In this document: positions 56,201-61,608 of the stretch, piece after piece
Position numbering within the stretch: position 1 is the stretch's first letter
How the letters are laid out: each line of letters starts with the position of its first letter
Notes under the pieces: model-generated
The model's input: only the letters and a program-made list of their open reading frames with translations
Databases searched by the model: none
Told to the model about the DNA's origin: nothing
Assembly: GCA_035079385.1 (NCBI GenBank)
Contig: JAVHKY010000023.1
Location: 1,922,001 to 1,986,000 of the forward strand
DNA length: 64,000 nt
Direction of reading: 5' to 3'
DNA from: Aspidiotus rigidus
Taxonomy: Eukaryota; Arthropoda; Insecta; Hemiptera; Diaspididae
Made by a program: the position numbers and the translations under genes

Positions 56201-58789
56201 GTTTAATCTGACTATCTACTCGCTTACTTTGTACGTAATTAAAATATTATTTTAGTACGGAAAAACTTTTAATGTAGACACTTAAACTCATTATTCGCAG
56301 AATAATATTAGACTGGCCAAACACTTACACCTTTACGAAAGCTTTAGCCGAATGTATGATTGAGAAGGAATGTCAAGGTTTGCCAATTGGTATTTTCCGA
56401 CCATCAGTCAGTAAGTAAATACTCCTTTTTATCCCTTTTCAATGGTTTTTTACTAAAAATTTGTACAGATTATATAATTACAACTAACGAGAATTTAATT
56501 GGTAATTTTTTCGACTTGTCATCATTTGGTATGGTTCTAACTTTGATATGTCTTCGAATCCTGCGTCTGTTATGAGTTTAGAGCTTGAAATCTCCCAGAG
56601 TTCTCGTGTTTGATGAAACTTAAACGAATTCATTTATTCTGGGAGGCTTTGAACCTCTGAGCTTATAGGCCATGAAACCTCTTATCCTGTGCTAATCGTT
56701 CATTTCTCAGTTCTCCTCTTCCATGGCACATGCCATACCCAGGAATTTATAAAGGGAGTGGATCAACGAATAGAGGGTGGGGTTAAAAATTTTTTGAATT
56801 GTAGTTCATCTGATTCATAGAATATCGCATTGAAAGTGAAATACTAAAAGGTTTAGAGGATTCATTCCCCTTTTCACGGCTACGAGCTACGGAACTGCTC
56901 TCTTTAATTGATTTGACGAATTCATCGTTGAGATTCATTTCTTCGCCTACCTCGAGGTTCTTTTATTTTACCATATTTCTTACTATAGTCAGGATTCGAA
57001 GAGGGTTGACGATAACTGCTACCTACTTTTCCTCAATATTTTCCAGTGAATTCATATATCACGAATCAACTCCCATAAAAATTAAGTTATGGGAGGACAC
57101 TTACCCTCTGGACTCTCCTGGTTACATCACAACTTATACCTTACCCATATCTATTTTACAGCTATTTGAAAGTTTTTAGTACAAAATCAACTTCATCAAA
57201 AGTTGAGCTGTACATTTGCCACTCCTCTTATTCGTAAACTTATCGCTTAAAATGTTCAACATGAGAAGTTGATAACTTCATCACTATATCTATCTAAATA
57301 TTATTTCACCTGTTGTGGTTTGATGATATCATGTATACTTCAGGGATTGCGTATTAAAATACTTGCTAGTAAAATTTCGTGACATTTTAATTTACAGTCA
57401 TATCAACATATAGAGAACCAGTCAGAGGATGGATCGATAACGTGTACGGGCCGATCGGAGTTATTGTAGGTGTGGGCACTGGAATCCTTCACGTATACGA
57501 AGGTAATATGGATACGAACAGCTCGGATTTGGTACCCGTAGATTTGGTCGTTAATGGCCTAATTTGCGCTGCTAAAAGCACTGCCGAGAAATTCGCAAAC
57601 TCTCCGCAAATGTAAGATTTTGGTACGATGTAACGAATAATCTAATATATTTGATGATAGTAAAACTCACCGGCGACCGCGAATGTTTTTGCAGAGAGCC
57701 GGAAATCCCTATTTACATTTTTTCGAGTGGTACCCAAAATCCAATCACGTGGAGGGAAATTATAGATTACTCGTTGAAATACAGCATGGTATGGCCCACC
57801 ATCAGAGCAGTTTGGTATTATTCGTTGATCTCGACTGAGAACAAAACTTTGTTCACTATATTGTCATTTTTGTTGCACACATTACCCGGATACGTTTTAG
57901 ATTTCTTTGCCAGGATATTAGGAAAGAAACCAATGTAAGTATGATCTTTAGATATTTTTTCATGAGTAACTGCTCCATAGAATACAATATTCACTTAATG
58001 TATTATGCTAGGAAGTTCGACTCCCTAGTCTCGAATTGTACGCGAGGCGAGTGGAAAACTATTTTCCGCCTTGGTGTGCGTTTAACTCAGGCCTAAATTA
58101 TCCCAAGCTAAAAAAGAGTGTTTCAACACTTGAGTACGACGGTATTTTCTTTTGTACGACACACCGACGAGAATTCTGATCCAGTTGCGGACTTTTCATT
58201 TTACTGATATAATTATGGACTTTTGTTCTCTTCTTCGCAGGTTTACAAAAATTTACTCAAAAATGAACAACGTAAGAGATATACTGGATTACTTCAGAAA
58301 GCGTATTTGGAAATTCAATAATAGAAATACCCAGAACATGTGGAACAATTTAGCACCCGAAGACAAAGAATTGTTCTTCTTCAACATGGGTCTCATGTCG
58401 TGGGATTATTACCTACGAGCTATGTGTCTAGGTTTGAGAGTGTATTTGGTCAATGACGATATCCACACGATACCGGCGGCCAGGAAGAAATGGAGAAGGT
58501 ATGAATTTAATTTTCGTCTCGCAAGTATTAGACGTGAAAAACTTGCCACTAAAATAATTATCACTTACTTTTACCATCTGAATCAGGGACAGAATAAAAT
58601 TAATGATGTGAAAGTGGGGAAAAACGAAATTCCAGCGTTTGCATTGTTTCTTACATACAGTAAATAATGCGATATTTTCTATCCTAATTTTTCAGGTTAT
58701 ATTATCTGCATACTTCTTTGAAATATTTATTCTTCACATTCATAATGTACATCGGATGGATATCATTGCGGTACATATTTAATGTGTGA
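23149..58789 (+). CDS. Fatty acyl-CoA reductase (FAR), eight-exon gene
   Basis: Predicted to reduce long-chain fatty acyl-CoA to fatty alcohol with NADPH, a step toward wax, cuticular lipid, pheromone or ether-lipid synthesis, at the ER or peroxisome membrane. Exons: 23149-23511, 49398-49646, 54484-54629, 56301-56410, 57398-57611, 57695-57934, 58241-58498, 58696-58789. All introns are GT-AG and all phases agree, giving 557 residues (the family is usually about 500-550). The Rossmann motif TGGTGFMG is at residues 74-81, [11 protein letters not shown] follows in exon 2, HVSTAYS is at 208-214, and the catalytic pair YTFTK is at Tyr262/Lys266. The C-terminal FAR domain spans exons 6-7, with a hydrophobic segment around 410-432 and another at the very C-terminus (exon 8), a likely membrane anchor. 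The N-terminal stretch before the Rossmann motif is longer than usual and charged. Intron 1 is 25.9 kb and packed with transposons. The paralogue and substrate chain length cannot be told. Confidence 0.95.
23512..24879. other. Start of FAR intron 1, no element recognised
   Basis: Donor GTAAGT at 23512, then about 1.4 kb of unremarkable AT-rich sequence. Short frames (23875-24069 minus, 24108-24416 plus) have no motif. Confidence 0.5.
24880..26230 (+). repeat. Interspersed repeat with ATCCCTGGTGG units
   Basis: Repeated order of words: TTTTGGCATCCCTGGTGG, then GATTGCTTTCTCTTCTTGCTC, then TTATTTTCATGTAC, then GACGTTTCTCAG, then GTCGACATCCCTGG. Copies start near 24890, 25850 and 26010, with a fragment near 27720-27800 and a reverse-strand piece near 29175. 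Another dispersed family (AAAATTTCGACTC... GGAACCTGTTCTATGG) interrupts it at 25230-25800. Confidence 0.6.
26449..26575. mobile_element. 127-bp inverted-repeat element (perfect 23-bp ends)
   Basis: Starts TGTGACCCCGTCTACAGAAA and ends with its exact reverse complement, a 23-bp perfect terminal repeat, with a further internal inverted pair (ATCAGGAGGAAAGG / CTTTTCTCCTGAGTCCTGAT). The whole unit can fold into one hairpin. It is probably a MITE. No clear target duplication was found. Confidence 0.8.
27110..27560. repeat. Poly-T run and dispersed AAGTCCCCCTCCTAT repeat
   Basis: T run at about 27113-27135, followed by a reverse-orientation copy of the AAATTTTTCAAGTCCCC family, including AGCTCGGTGGTC words and two TGACGTCA palindromes (27463 and 27479). 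Confidence 0.6.
28116..28494. repeat. Imperfect inverted repeat, about 100-130-bp arms
   Basis: GCAGGAAAAGAATGGTCAAT near 28118 is matched in reverse complement near 28475-28494, and the match continues through ACTCCCG-AGGCGCATTTACT to GACGTCAAAA and on to GGGCAGAAT near 28241. The arms enclose a spacer of about 120-180 bp. The frames called on the minus strand here (28093-28326, 28367-28669) share residues because of this duplication. It may be a hairpin MITE or an inverted duplication. Confidence 0.65.
28495..30966. other. Intron 1 sequence, nothing identified
   Basis: AT-rich with short frames only. A C run is present near 30549-30562. The last few hundred bases may belong to the 5' side of the LINE that follows. 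Confidence 0.4.
30967..31866 (+). CDS. Non-LTR retrotransposon reverse transcriptase (5'-truncated)
   Basis: A 299-residue open frame beginning just before the reverse transcriptase catalytic motif YADDLKLF (residues 16-23). It continues with [19 protein letters not shown] and [10 protein letters not shown], and then the post-RT segment with [15 protein letters not shown] and [12 protein letters not shown]. This order is usual for CR1/Jockey-like LINEs without RNase H. The palm N-terminal half and the endonuclease are missing, so the copy cannot retrotranspose on its own, but the remaining frame is intact, suggesting a fairly young insertion. It lies in the sense orientation within FAR intron 1. 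Confidence 0.88.
   Translation: MIDIEGGLGGGSHLLYADDLKLFKPISGSVDAEQLQRDLNRLVQWSEENRLPLNVNKCNFMTFTRKETPVQFIYEIKGLALQSLKAVRDLGVELQSNFKYDKQELKALTNARRGMGVLMRHSRHLNNTATLRVLYFSLIRSHLDFASVVWKPTTKKHIQDLERVQKRFLRFLYYKDFNYYDYRISYRELVVGYEVTTLEVRRDLTLILFLRDLLCGRLDSPSLLSHINFSVRIKTTRSRELFRIPSTRTRDYDSPLNQAMMLYNTVLRIEPTTDIFFDGRSSFKQKIISVLMDLRGDGR
31867..32075 (+). mobile_element. LINE 3' untranslated tail with AAAT repeats
   Basis: Short 3' UTR containing a T run (31929-31949) and ending in AAATAAATAAATAAAATAAAT at about 32048-32069. A simple A-rich tandem tail is the expected 3' end of such an element. Confidence 0.65.
32046..32690 (-). pseudogene. Penelope-like element fragment A (RT end to GIY-YIG)
   Basis: Minus strand, 32688 to 32482: [20 protein letters not shown] matches the post-catalytic NFLDLTI...YRK segment of Penelope-like reverse transcriptases. 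Next (32485-32294) comes a linker with [17 protein letters not shown]. Near 32160-32240 is a decayed GIY-YIG endonuclease start ([17 protein letters not shown], family form YKL.C..C..IYIGET.R). Frame changes and stops separate the three parts, and the catalytic RT core is missing. The sequence is clearly distinct from the copies at 44-47 kb. Confidence 0.75.
32767..33447 (-). pseudogene. Penelope-like element fragment B (linker and GIY-YIG C-terminus)
   Basis: Minus strand. Frame 33447-33199 contains [12 protein letters not shown]...[11 protein letters not shown] and KKGVYRL, the region between RT and GIY-YIG in the 44-47 kb copies (there [13 protein letters not shown]...[11 protein letters not shown] and SGVYKL). 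Frame 33129-32767 contains [20 protein letters not shown] and [14 protein letters not shown], the end of the GIY-YIG nuclease domain. The two frames do not join, so it is a dead fragment, older than the pair at 44-47 kb. Confidence 0.8.
33448..36612. other. Intron 1 sequence with simple repeats
   Basis: No gene found. Notable simple sequence: a long T run at about 35162-35199 and a (TC)n tract at about 35459-35483. From 36060 to 36480 the word GTCGA and relatives (AGGTCGAC, AAATCGAC) recur far more often than the base composition suggests. A similar GTCGA-rich stretch lies at 49070-49200. Confidence 0.45.
36613..37532. mobile_element. TIR element with TTCACCGAAAGATTTTTCACC ends
   Basis: The 21-bp sequence TTCACCGAAAGATTTTTCACC opens the unit at 36613-36633 and its exact reverse complement closes it at 37512-37532. 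Subterminal sequence is rich in GTTCAC / GGTGAAC words at both sides. The interior is extremely AT-rich (36730-37160) and holds a second, nested inverted-repeat element. No transposase. It abuts the Penelope-like fragment that starts at about 37540. No target duplication could be recognised. Confidence 0.75.
37159..37309. mobile_element. Nested 151-bp MITE-like inverted repeat
   Basis: GAGTCGCGCTCAGCGAAACC at the left and its near-complement GGTTTCGCTGAGCCCGACTC at the right, with about 48-bp arms including ATGTACTAAGTCGG. It sits within the AT-rich core of the 36613-37532 element, so it inserted later. Confidence 0.8.
37540..39055 (+). pseudogene. Penelope-like element fragment C (decayed)
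   Basis: Follows the same order as the copy at 45551-47260: [11 protein letters not shown] (family [11 protein letters not shown]), then [14 protein letters not shown] with the catalytic YVDD altered to YVND, then [11 protein letters not shown], then near 38930-39020 [11 protein letters not shown] and [12 protein letters not shown] from the GIY-YIG domain. Frame changes and stops occur throughout. It is similar enough to the 44-47 kb copies to be the same subfamily, but much older. Confidence 0.8.
39056..40373. other. Intron 1 sequence, nothing identified
   Basis: No coding motif or paired repeat seen. The short frames at 39340-39537 and 39814-39996 have no family resemblance. Confidence 0.4.
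40374..40760 (+). repeat. Minisatellite of GGTGAGCTCACTCG units, about 4 copies
   Basis: Begins with GCAGCCAAATGAATGAAGAT, a diverged form of the start of the composite element at 4106. It then repeats units of about 85-100 bp containing CTTTTGGTGAGCTCACTCG, GGTATAGGTCCAGTTT and ATATTTCAAGATAATA. It is probably a diverged relative of the composite inverted-repeat family with its own expanded module. Confidence 0.6.
40996..41316 (-). CDS. Unidentified ORF, minus strand
   Basis: A roughly 106-residue open frame that can be extended a few codons upstream. Composition looks protein-like: [16 protein letters not shown], then [15 protein letters not shown], then an acidic MDDDEEG stretch. I do not recognise the family. 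No ATG starts the frame and no splice context is obvious. It may pair with the open frame at 41918-42373 as pieces of one gene or element, separated by an 84-bp minisatellite. Confidence 0.25.
   Translation of the reverse strand: MVRNWFNCHDPACTNFVPFAKTPSMSLSMWTKLYHWALLNKPVFQMDDDEEGLLYFIGSSNLSKPLTARLKKEYMKLSGKWTSFVTFKREHYSMWRTRVTALLIWV
41405..41770. repeat. 84-bp minisatellite, about 4.5 copies
   Basis: AAGTAAGTAGTGCACACAT recurs at about 41481, 41565 and 41649, and in altered form near 41731. Each is followed by GTTGTGCACTCAAGA and an AAAACACT word. The period of 84 is a multiple of three, so the minus-strand frame 41401-41790 stays open as a 28-residue repeat (core [11 protein letters not shown]), which is probably incidental. 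Confidence 0.85.
41918..42373 (-). CDS. Unidentified ORF, minus strand (151 residues)
   Basis: Starts with [19 protein letters not shown], and the open frame extends a few codons upstream (TEVCYQNK). It contains a cysteine-bearing middle and the segment [16 protein letters not shown], and ends in a hydrophobic stretch ([16 protein letters not shown]) that could be a membrane segment. It looks more like coding sequence than the surrounding frames, but I cannot assign a family. It could be a fragment of a captured gene or of an unrecognised element. Confidence 0.3.
   Translation of the reverse strand: MIWKKYDAKGMRGSYLGQCNSRERFIIDLYSSVHHFDNNCTSDSSCDLPIPLFLFAGPFWQSRFLMESNLQVPLELPFDFQEAFHAARIKWYVNFDSSRDVCYYEGRYHVVLTWIYSEAVGLSRCKLFENLCLLIALICINIVMSVWNILW
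42374..44392. other. Intron 1 sequence, nothing identified
   Basis: About 2 kb without recognisable coding or repeat structure apart from short simple runs. It ends at the start of the inverted Penelope-like arm. Confidence 0.4.
44393..45550 (-). mobile_element. Penelope-like element, inverted left arm (3' half)
   Basis: A 1,158-bp exact-length inverted copy of 46098-47255, with only isolated base differences (for example one changing Arg to His). It encodes the RT catalytic block YVDDVLCTW, the thumb, and the GIY-YIG nuclease ([18 protein letters not shown], then [12 protein letters not shown]). The minus-strand frame 45669-44536 stays open for 377 residues, but its first roughly 40 residues read antisense through the 5' part of the right copy, so they are an artefact of the junction. 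The 5' half of the element is missing from this arm. Confidence 0.92.
45551..47260 (+). mobile_element. Penelope-like element, right copy (RT plus GIY-YIG)
   Basis: Reverse transcriptase plus GIY-YIG endonuclease of a Penelope-like retroelement. Frame 45596-46036 carries [19 protein letters not shown] and motif A ([12 protein letters not shown]). Frame 45904-47112 (402 residues) carries motif B ([10 protein letters not shown], residues 45-54), motif C (YVDD, 85-88), and the nuclease with [12 protein letters not shown] (about 294-304) and a zinc-binding CxxC. A frame change near 45890-45905 separates motif A from motif B, so no single complete protein can be read. The N-terminal portion is cut off at the junction with the inverted arm at 45550/45551. 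The near-identity of the arms implies very recent formation. Confidence 0.92.
47379..47690 (-). pseudogene. Penelope-like element fragment D (RT thumb)
   Basis: Minus-strand frame with [20 protein letters not shown], then [20 protein letters not shown], closely parallel to [14 protein letters not shown]...[22 protein letters not shown] in the intact copy but clearly diverged. Truncated at both ends. Confidence 0.82.
47700..47905 (-). pseudogene. Penelope-like element fragment E (GIY-YIG start)
   Basis: Reading the minus strand from about 47905 gives [20 protein letters not shown], the beginning of the GIY-YIG nuclease, followed by frame changes and SLFGKH. In strand order it lies before fragment D, although in the element the nuclease comes after the RT. 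These are therefore two separate or tandemly arranged remnants rather than one collinear copy. Confidence 0.78.
47980..48300. repeat. Dispersed repeat pieces
   Basis: A copy of the AAATTTTTCCAAGTC / TATCATATATAGCTCGAG family with CAGGAAACCTGTTCTAT near 48111. It is followed at 48250-48300 by AATTTTCTGGCGTAGCCAAA and CATGTTTCATGTCTTTT, an isolated end of the composite inverted-repeat family seen at 4106 and 6715. Confidence 0.6.
48400..48963 (+). pseudogene. Relic ORFs including a zinc-ribbon-like protein (copy 1)
   Basis: A frame ending at 48531 contains [12 protein letters not shown] and [13 protein letters not shown], two CxxC pairs typical of a small zinc ribbon. From 48661 another frame opens ([17 protein letters not shown]) and, after a frame change near 48750, continues to 48963 ([20 protein letters not shown]...). 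Close packing of short AT-rich ORFs and the relative at 53.2 kb inside a terminal-inverted-repeat element suggest remnants of a large DNA transposon or endogenous DNA virus. The family is not identified. Confidence 0.4.
49398..49646 (+). CDS. FAR coding exon 2
   Basis: Acceptor TTGCTTGCAG, donor GTAGGT. Encodes residues 122-204, beginning [10 protein letters not shown] and including [13 protein letters not shown] and [10 protein letters not shown], all typical of FARs. Phase 0 at both ends (83 codons). Confidence 0.95.
50810..51145 (+). mobile_element. LINE 3' tail fragment with A-rich end
   Basis: Short coding remnants over shifted frames ([15 protein letters not shown], then [14 protein letters not shown]) resemble the C-terminal end of RNase H-type LINE proteins, comparable to DLLSSENPSIFSHIFKF at about 3650-3700. 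An A run and a GAAA-rich tail follow at about 51084-51145. Nested within the 49735-53870 element. Confidence 0.45.
52736..53300 (+). pseudogene. Relic ORFs with zinc-ribbon-like protein (copy 2)
   Basis: A frame near 53135-53300 reads [10 protein letters not shown], then [15 protein letters not shown], then an internal stop just before CRICGEYKR. Three CxxC pairs line up with the relic at 48.4-48.5 kb, and the DNA of the two is also clearly similar. Upstream short frames include [15 protein letters not shown] and [14 protein letters not shown] before a stop at about 52981. The position near the right terminus of the 4.1-kb element suggests these were the element's own genes. Function unknown. 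Confidence 0.45.
53370..53790 (+). repeat. Subterminal duplication next to the right TIR
   Basis: TTGTGCAGAAGTATATTACA near 53378 recurs near 53705 (about 327 bp apart). A diverged copy of the TIR interior (ATTTAGAGAAACCAGTAAGTGC) lies near 53625-53650, ahead of the true terminus. Subterminal repeats of this type are common in DNA transposons. Confidence 0.6.
53877..54483. other. Remainder of FAR intron 2
   Basis: Host sequence between the right target duplication of the 4.1-kb element and the acceptor of exon 3. The open frames seen (53893-54111 minus and others) have no motif. Confidence 0.5.
54484..54629 (+). CDS. FAR coding exon 3
   Basis: Acceptor TTTTTTTTCAG, donor GTAAGA. Carries the HVSTAYSFC segment, where the family has its conserved Ser/Thr next to the active site. 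It ends two bases into the Lys253 codon. Confidence 0.94.
54630..56300. other. FAR intron 3, nothing identified
   Basis: About 1.7 kb of AT-rich intron with a G run near 55623-55632 and no recognisable element. Confidence 0.5.
56301..56410 (+). CDS. FAR coding exon 4 (catalytic Tyr/Lys)
   Basis: Acceptor TTATTCGCAG, donor GTAAGT. Encodes [13 protein letters not shown] with the YxxxK catalytic pair of extended short-chain dehydrogenases, followed by [11 protein letters not shown]. It ends one base into the next codon. Confidence 0.95.
56411..57397. other. FAR intron 4, nothing identified
   Basis: About 1 kb with short frames (56913-57179) but no motif. It begins with GTAAGT and ends with TTTACAG. 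Confidence 0.5.
57398..57611 (+). CDS. FAR coding exon 5
   Basis: Acceptor TTTACAG, donor GTAAGA. Encodes [15 protein letters not shown] and [13 protein letters not shown], the well-conserved end of the NAD-binding domain in this family. Confidence 0.95.
57695..57934 (+). CDS. FAR coding exon 6
   Basis: Acceptor TTTTTGCAG, donor GTAAGT. Encodes [16 protein letters not shown], the junction to the C-terminal FAR domain, and a hydrophobic stretch ([20 protein letters not shown]) likely to be membrane-associated. Confidence 0.95.
58241..58498 (+). CDS. FAR coding exon 7
   Basis: Acceptor TTCTTCGCAG, donor GTATGA. Encodes the C-terminal FAR domain ([16 protein letters not shown], then [16 protein letters not shown]), with the aromatic WDYY motif common in insect FARs. 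Confidence 0.95.
58696..58789 (+). CDS. FAR coding exon 8 and stop
   Basis: Acceptor ATTTTTCAG. Encodes 30 residues rich in Leu, Phe, Ile and Tyr, a probable C-terminal membrane anchor, and ends in TGA at 58787-58789. Confidence 0.92.
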
Positions 58790-59192
58790 TGATCTGTACA
58801 AACGAGTCGTTTTCGACTTTCACGAAATCGTGAACCAAAATTATTGGATAAGTCAATATGTACATAATTATAATTATTATAATTATCAATTTTTGTATTA
58901 GTTTTTTTTTTTATGCATATTTTATTTGTATTTACCATTTGAAATTACAAATTCTGTGGGAGTTTTTAATTTCATTTTCTATCCAACTTTTTATTTACGT
59001 ACCTTTTGAAATTGCAAACTCTAAGCGATTGTATTAATTTTTGTACCACTTACTTATCAATATTAATTTTTAAGGCGATTTTTGTTTCTTTTATATATAC
59101 CTATAACTCGATAATTTTTGCGAGTTCGAGACAATTTTATAACAATTATTATTAGAAAATGATTTTTTTTTGTTTTTCTGAAGTATATCTAT

Positions 59193-59198
59193 AATAAA
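59193..59198 (+). terminator. Polyadenylation signal of the FAR gene
   Basis: AATAAA about 400 bp after the stop codon, followed by a T-rich stretch. It is the first canonical signal downstream and marks the likely 3' end of the transcript. Confidence 0.6.
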
Positions 59199-61596
59199 GT
59201 TTTTGATTTTTCTTGTGTTTTCTTATTCCTACGGTATACCTAAATTCATCGCTTTACTGTCACTCAATTTGGCGATACGATATTCCTGCACGAGCTGTTG
59301 ATGGCAAACCTATCAATATTTTTTGGGTCTTCTTTCTAGGAACTTCACTGAGTACGTACCAAAAGGCAAGATAATTTAATAAGTTGAGCAAAGGACATTT
59401 TCTTGTAGCAGTTCCTAATGAGAACGCCAAGCATTTTGAATTTCTGATGGTCTTAGGTAGGCAATAGTATTAACAAGGATTTATTTACGTATTTAATCTA
59501 CATTAAGTATGTGGAGTAAAGTAAAAAAAAAAAAATAATAATATTAGAATTACTTATCGAAAAAATACTGGAAACGAGCAGTTATTGAAGGAATATGAGA
59601 CACCACGAGGGGAAAAAAGGAAAACAAGCATAAAGACACGATAAGAATTTTTCAACATTATTTGTATATGCCAAGAGTTTTGTGGGAACAAGTTCGTGAT
59701 TCTTAAAATAATTTGTACCTGTACATGCTCGTCAATAAAACGAAACAAATAATTTTAAGATACCTGCAACAAATACGGCTGATGTATAGATAAAGCTGAC
59801 GTCCTCGCGTTGTATTTCACATTGTAATTGTGAAGGTGACTGTCTTCAAAACTCATCAGAAAATGAACATTTACTTGTTCTAGTTATAGGTTTTTGAATG
59901 AAACTGCGGATCGCGGCAGATGGCAACGTTTAATTAGCTTATAGGTAACAACAATCGGCACTGTTTGAGAAATAAAGAAACTAGCCCAGAATGAATACTG
60001 GCATCAGCAACACATAAGTACTAAGGAAGAAACAGAAGGTGGCAAGTGAAACCAGTGCTACGTAGTAAAATTACGGGGTAATTTATCCTTGCAGGAAAGA
60101 AATAATAATAAAAAATGATGAAGCATCATTATTACCTATGATAGCTAGGTGCATGAGAAAAGCATCGAGAAAATTATCAGCTTTATTTGATTGTATTATT
60201 CAATTTTTCGAGTTGTTCGGTTTCTAGTAGATTCCTCTGTAATCCCGATTTTATGTACAGTGAATTACTATGTTTATAGGAAATCGGAACAGTATTTGAA
60301 TCTATTTGCCTAAGCTGCAGGTGTTAAAATTATCAATTACGGGAGCGAAATAAATCAAAATATCAAATCAGGTAACCGTCTAAAGAATAAAAATAAGCAT
60401 TCATAAATTGAACTGGTAGGTAGATAGGCGCCCGCATTCTATCTTATTCGCTTGTTCTTTGTTTTCTCGGTGTCGAATGGATCTATAAATACGTGTAGAT
60501 ATCAGAATTTCGTTATCATGAGTTAAATCAAGTCGAACATTTTTTTTAGAGCTACCTACAAATTCTCTGTCGTCTTGAACCTGCGTATTTTCTGCTATTT
60601 CAAAATGAGGTACCTAGAAGTTCCAATTTCTTAGATCTGCTGGATTTAGTTTTTGTCACCCAGTATCATTCTTACGGTACGTTTCGAAAGAAATATTTAC
60701 GTTGCTCAAATTTGAAAGCTCGTAAATTAATTAGAAAAAAAAAAAGAAAACTGATCGCGATTTTGTGAAAAAGTTCTGTCAAATACCATCATACTGGGGC
60801 GTCTTCAAGTTTTCAATTGAAAGAGAAGTAGCTTTCAGCCTTAAGGCTAAAAATAGTTGAATTGACGTACCTGCAAAACAACGAAAAGAGAATGAGGCCC
60901 ATAACATTGTTTTTTGGGAATTGAATAATAATCTCATTCCATGTTCTTTCGCATAATATTGAGATTTAGGTACGGCAATTCACTCCGTACGGCAACTTGT
61001 AAAGAGCGCCACACTGAAGATGAAGTCGAATATTGCAGGCTGCAGCTGACAGCTGACTGTTCTGCTATGTACTTGCTGTGTAGCTATCAGTCATTAGCCA
61101 CTAGCCAACAATAAAGCGGCTTGAAAAGCAAAAACCCTTTCAAGAATACACTTGGCGGAGGTATTTCGGTTTATATTTTTCTCAAAGGGTTTTCTTCACT
61201 TATCAAAATTATTAATATCAAATTTTCGATAAAAAACTTAGAATTCCGAAACATTATGTTTGTTATTCTTTCGAGTGTATTAGTTCCAACAATTAATACT
61301 CCATCATTCCAACAGACACCACTAATTCAAGAAAACTTACGATTCCACGACACTTCCATTATTCAAGAATAACCCAACTATGTGAAGTAAGCAGTCAAGT
61401 CGGGCCGTCGGAAGTGATATTCAATTTTTCACCCATTGCCACCGCATACTCTGTGATATAATGACGGAATTCGTGAATCGACTCCAAAAATGCGTAACGT
61501 AACCAAGTACACGTATTTGAAATGATATGTGTCTATCTGATCTATAATATCTTCTCTTTTCCTTCTTTCTTCATTCGTTACTGGTTTCGTATTCAG
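59199..61596. other. Intergenic region between FAR and TBC1D22
   Basis: About 2.4 kb of AT-rich sequence with no coding motif. A TBC1D22 5' untranslated exon and promoter probably lie in its right half. The GC-richer patch near 61030-61100 (GCTGCAGCTGACAGCTGAC) is a plausible start region. The frame 61121-61372 is unsupported. Confidence 0.45.
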
Positions 61597-61608
61597 ACGG
61601 CGAATACT

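Noticed and set aside
61522..61608. Upstream in-frame ATG extending TBC1D22 by 29 residues
   Set aside because: An acceptor-like TTTCGTATTCAG ends at 61596 and the added residues look like translated intron. The ATG at 61609 fits the family N-terminus better.
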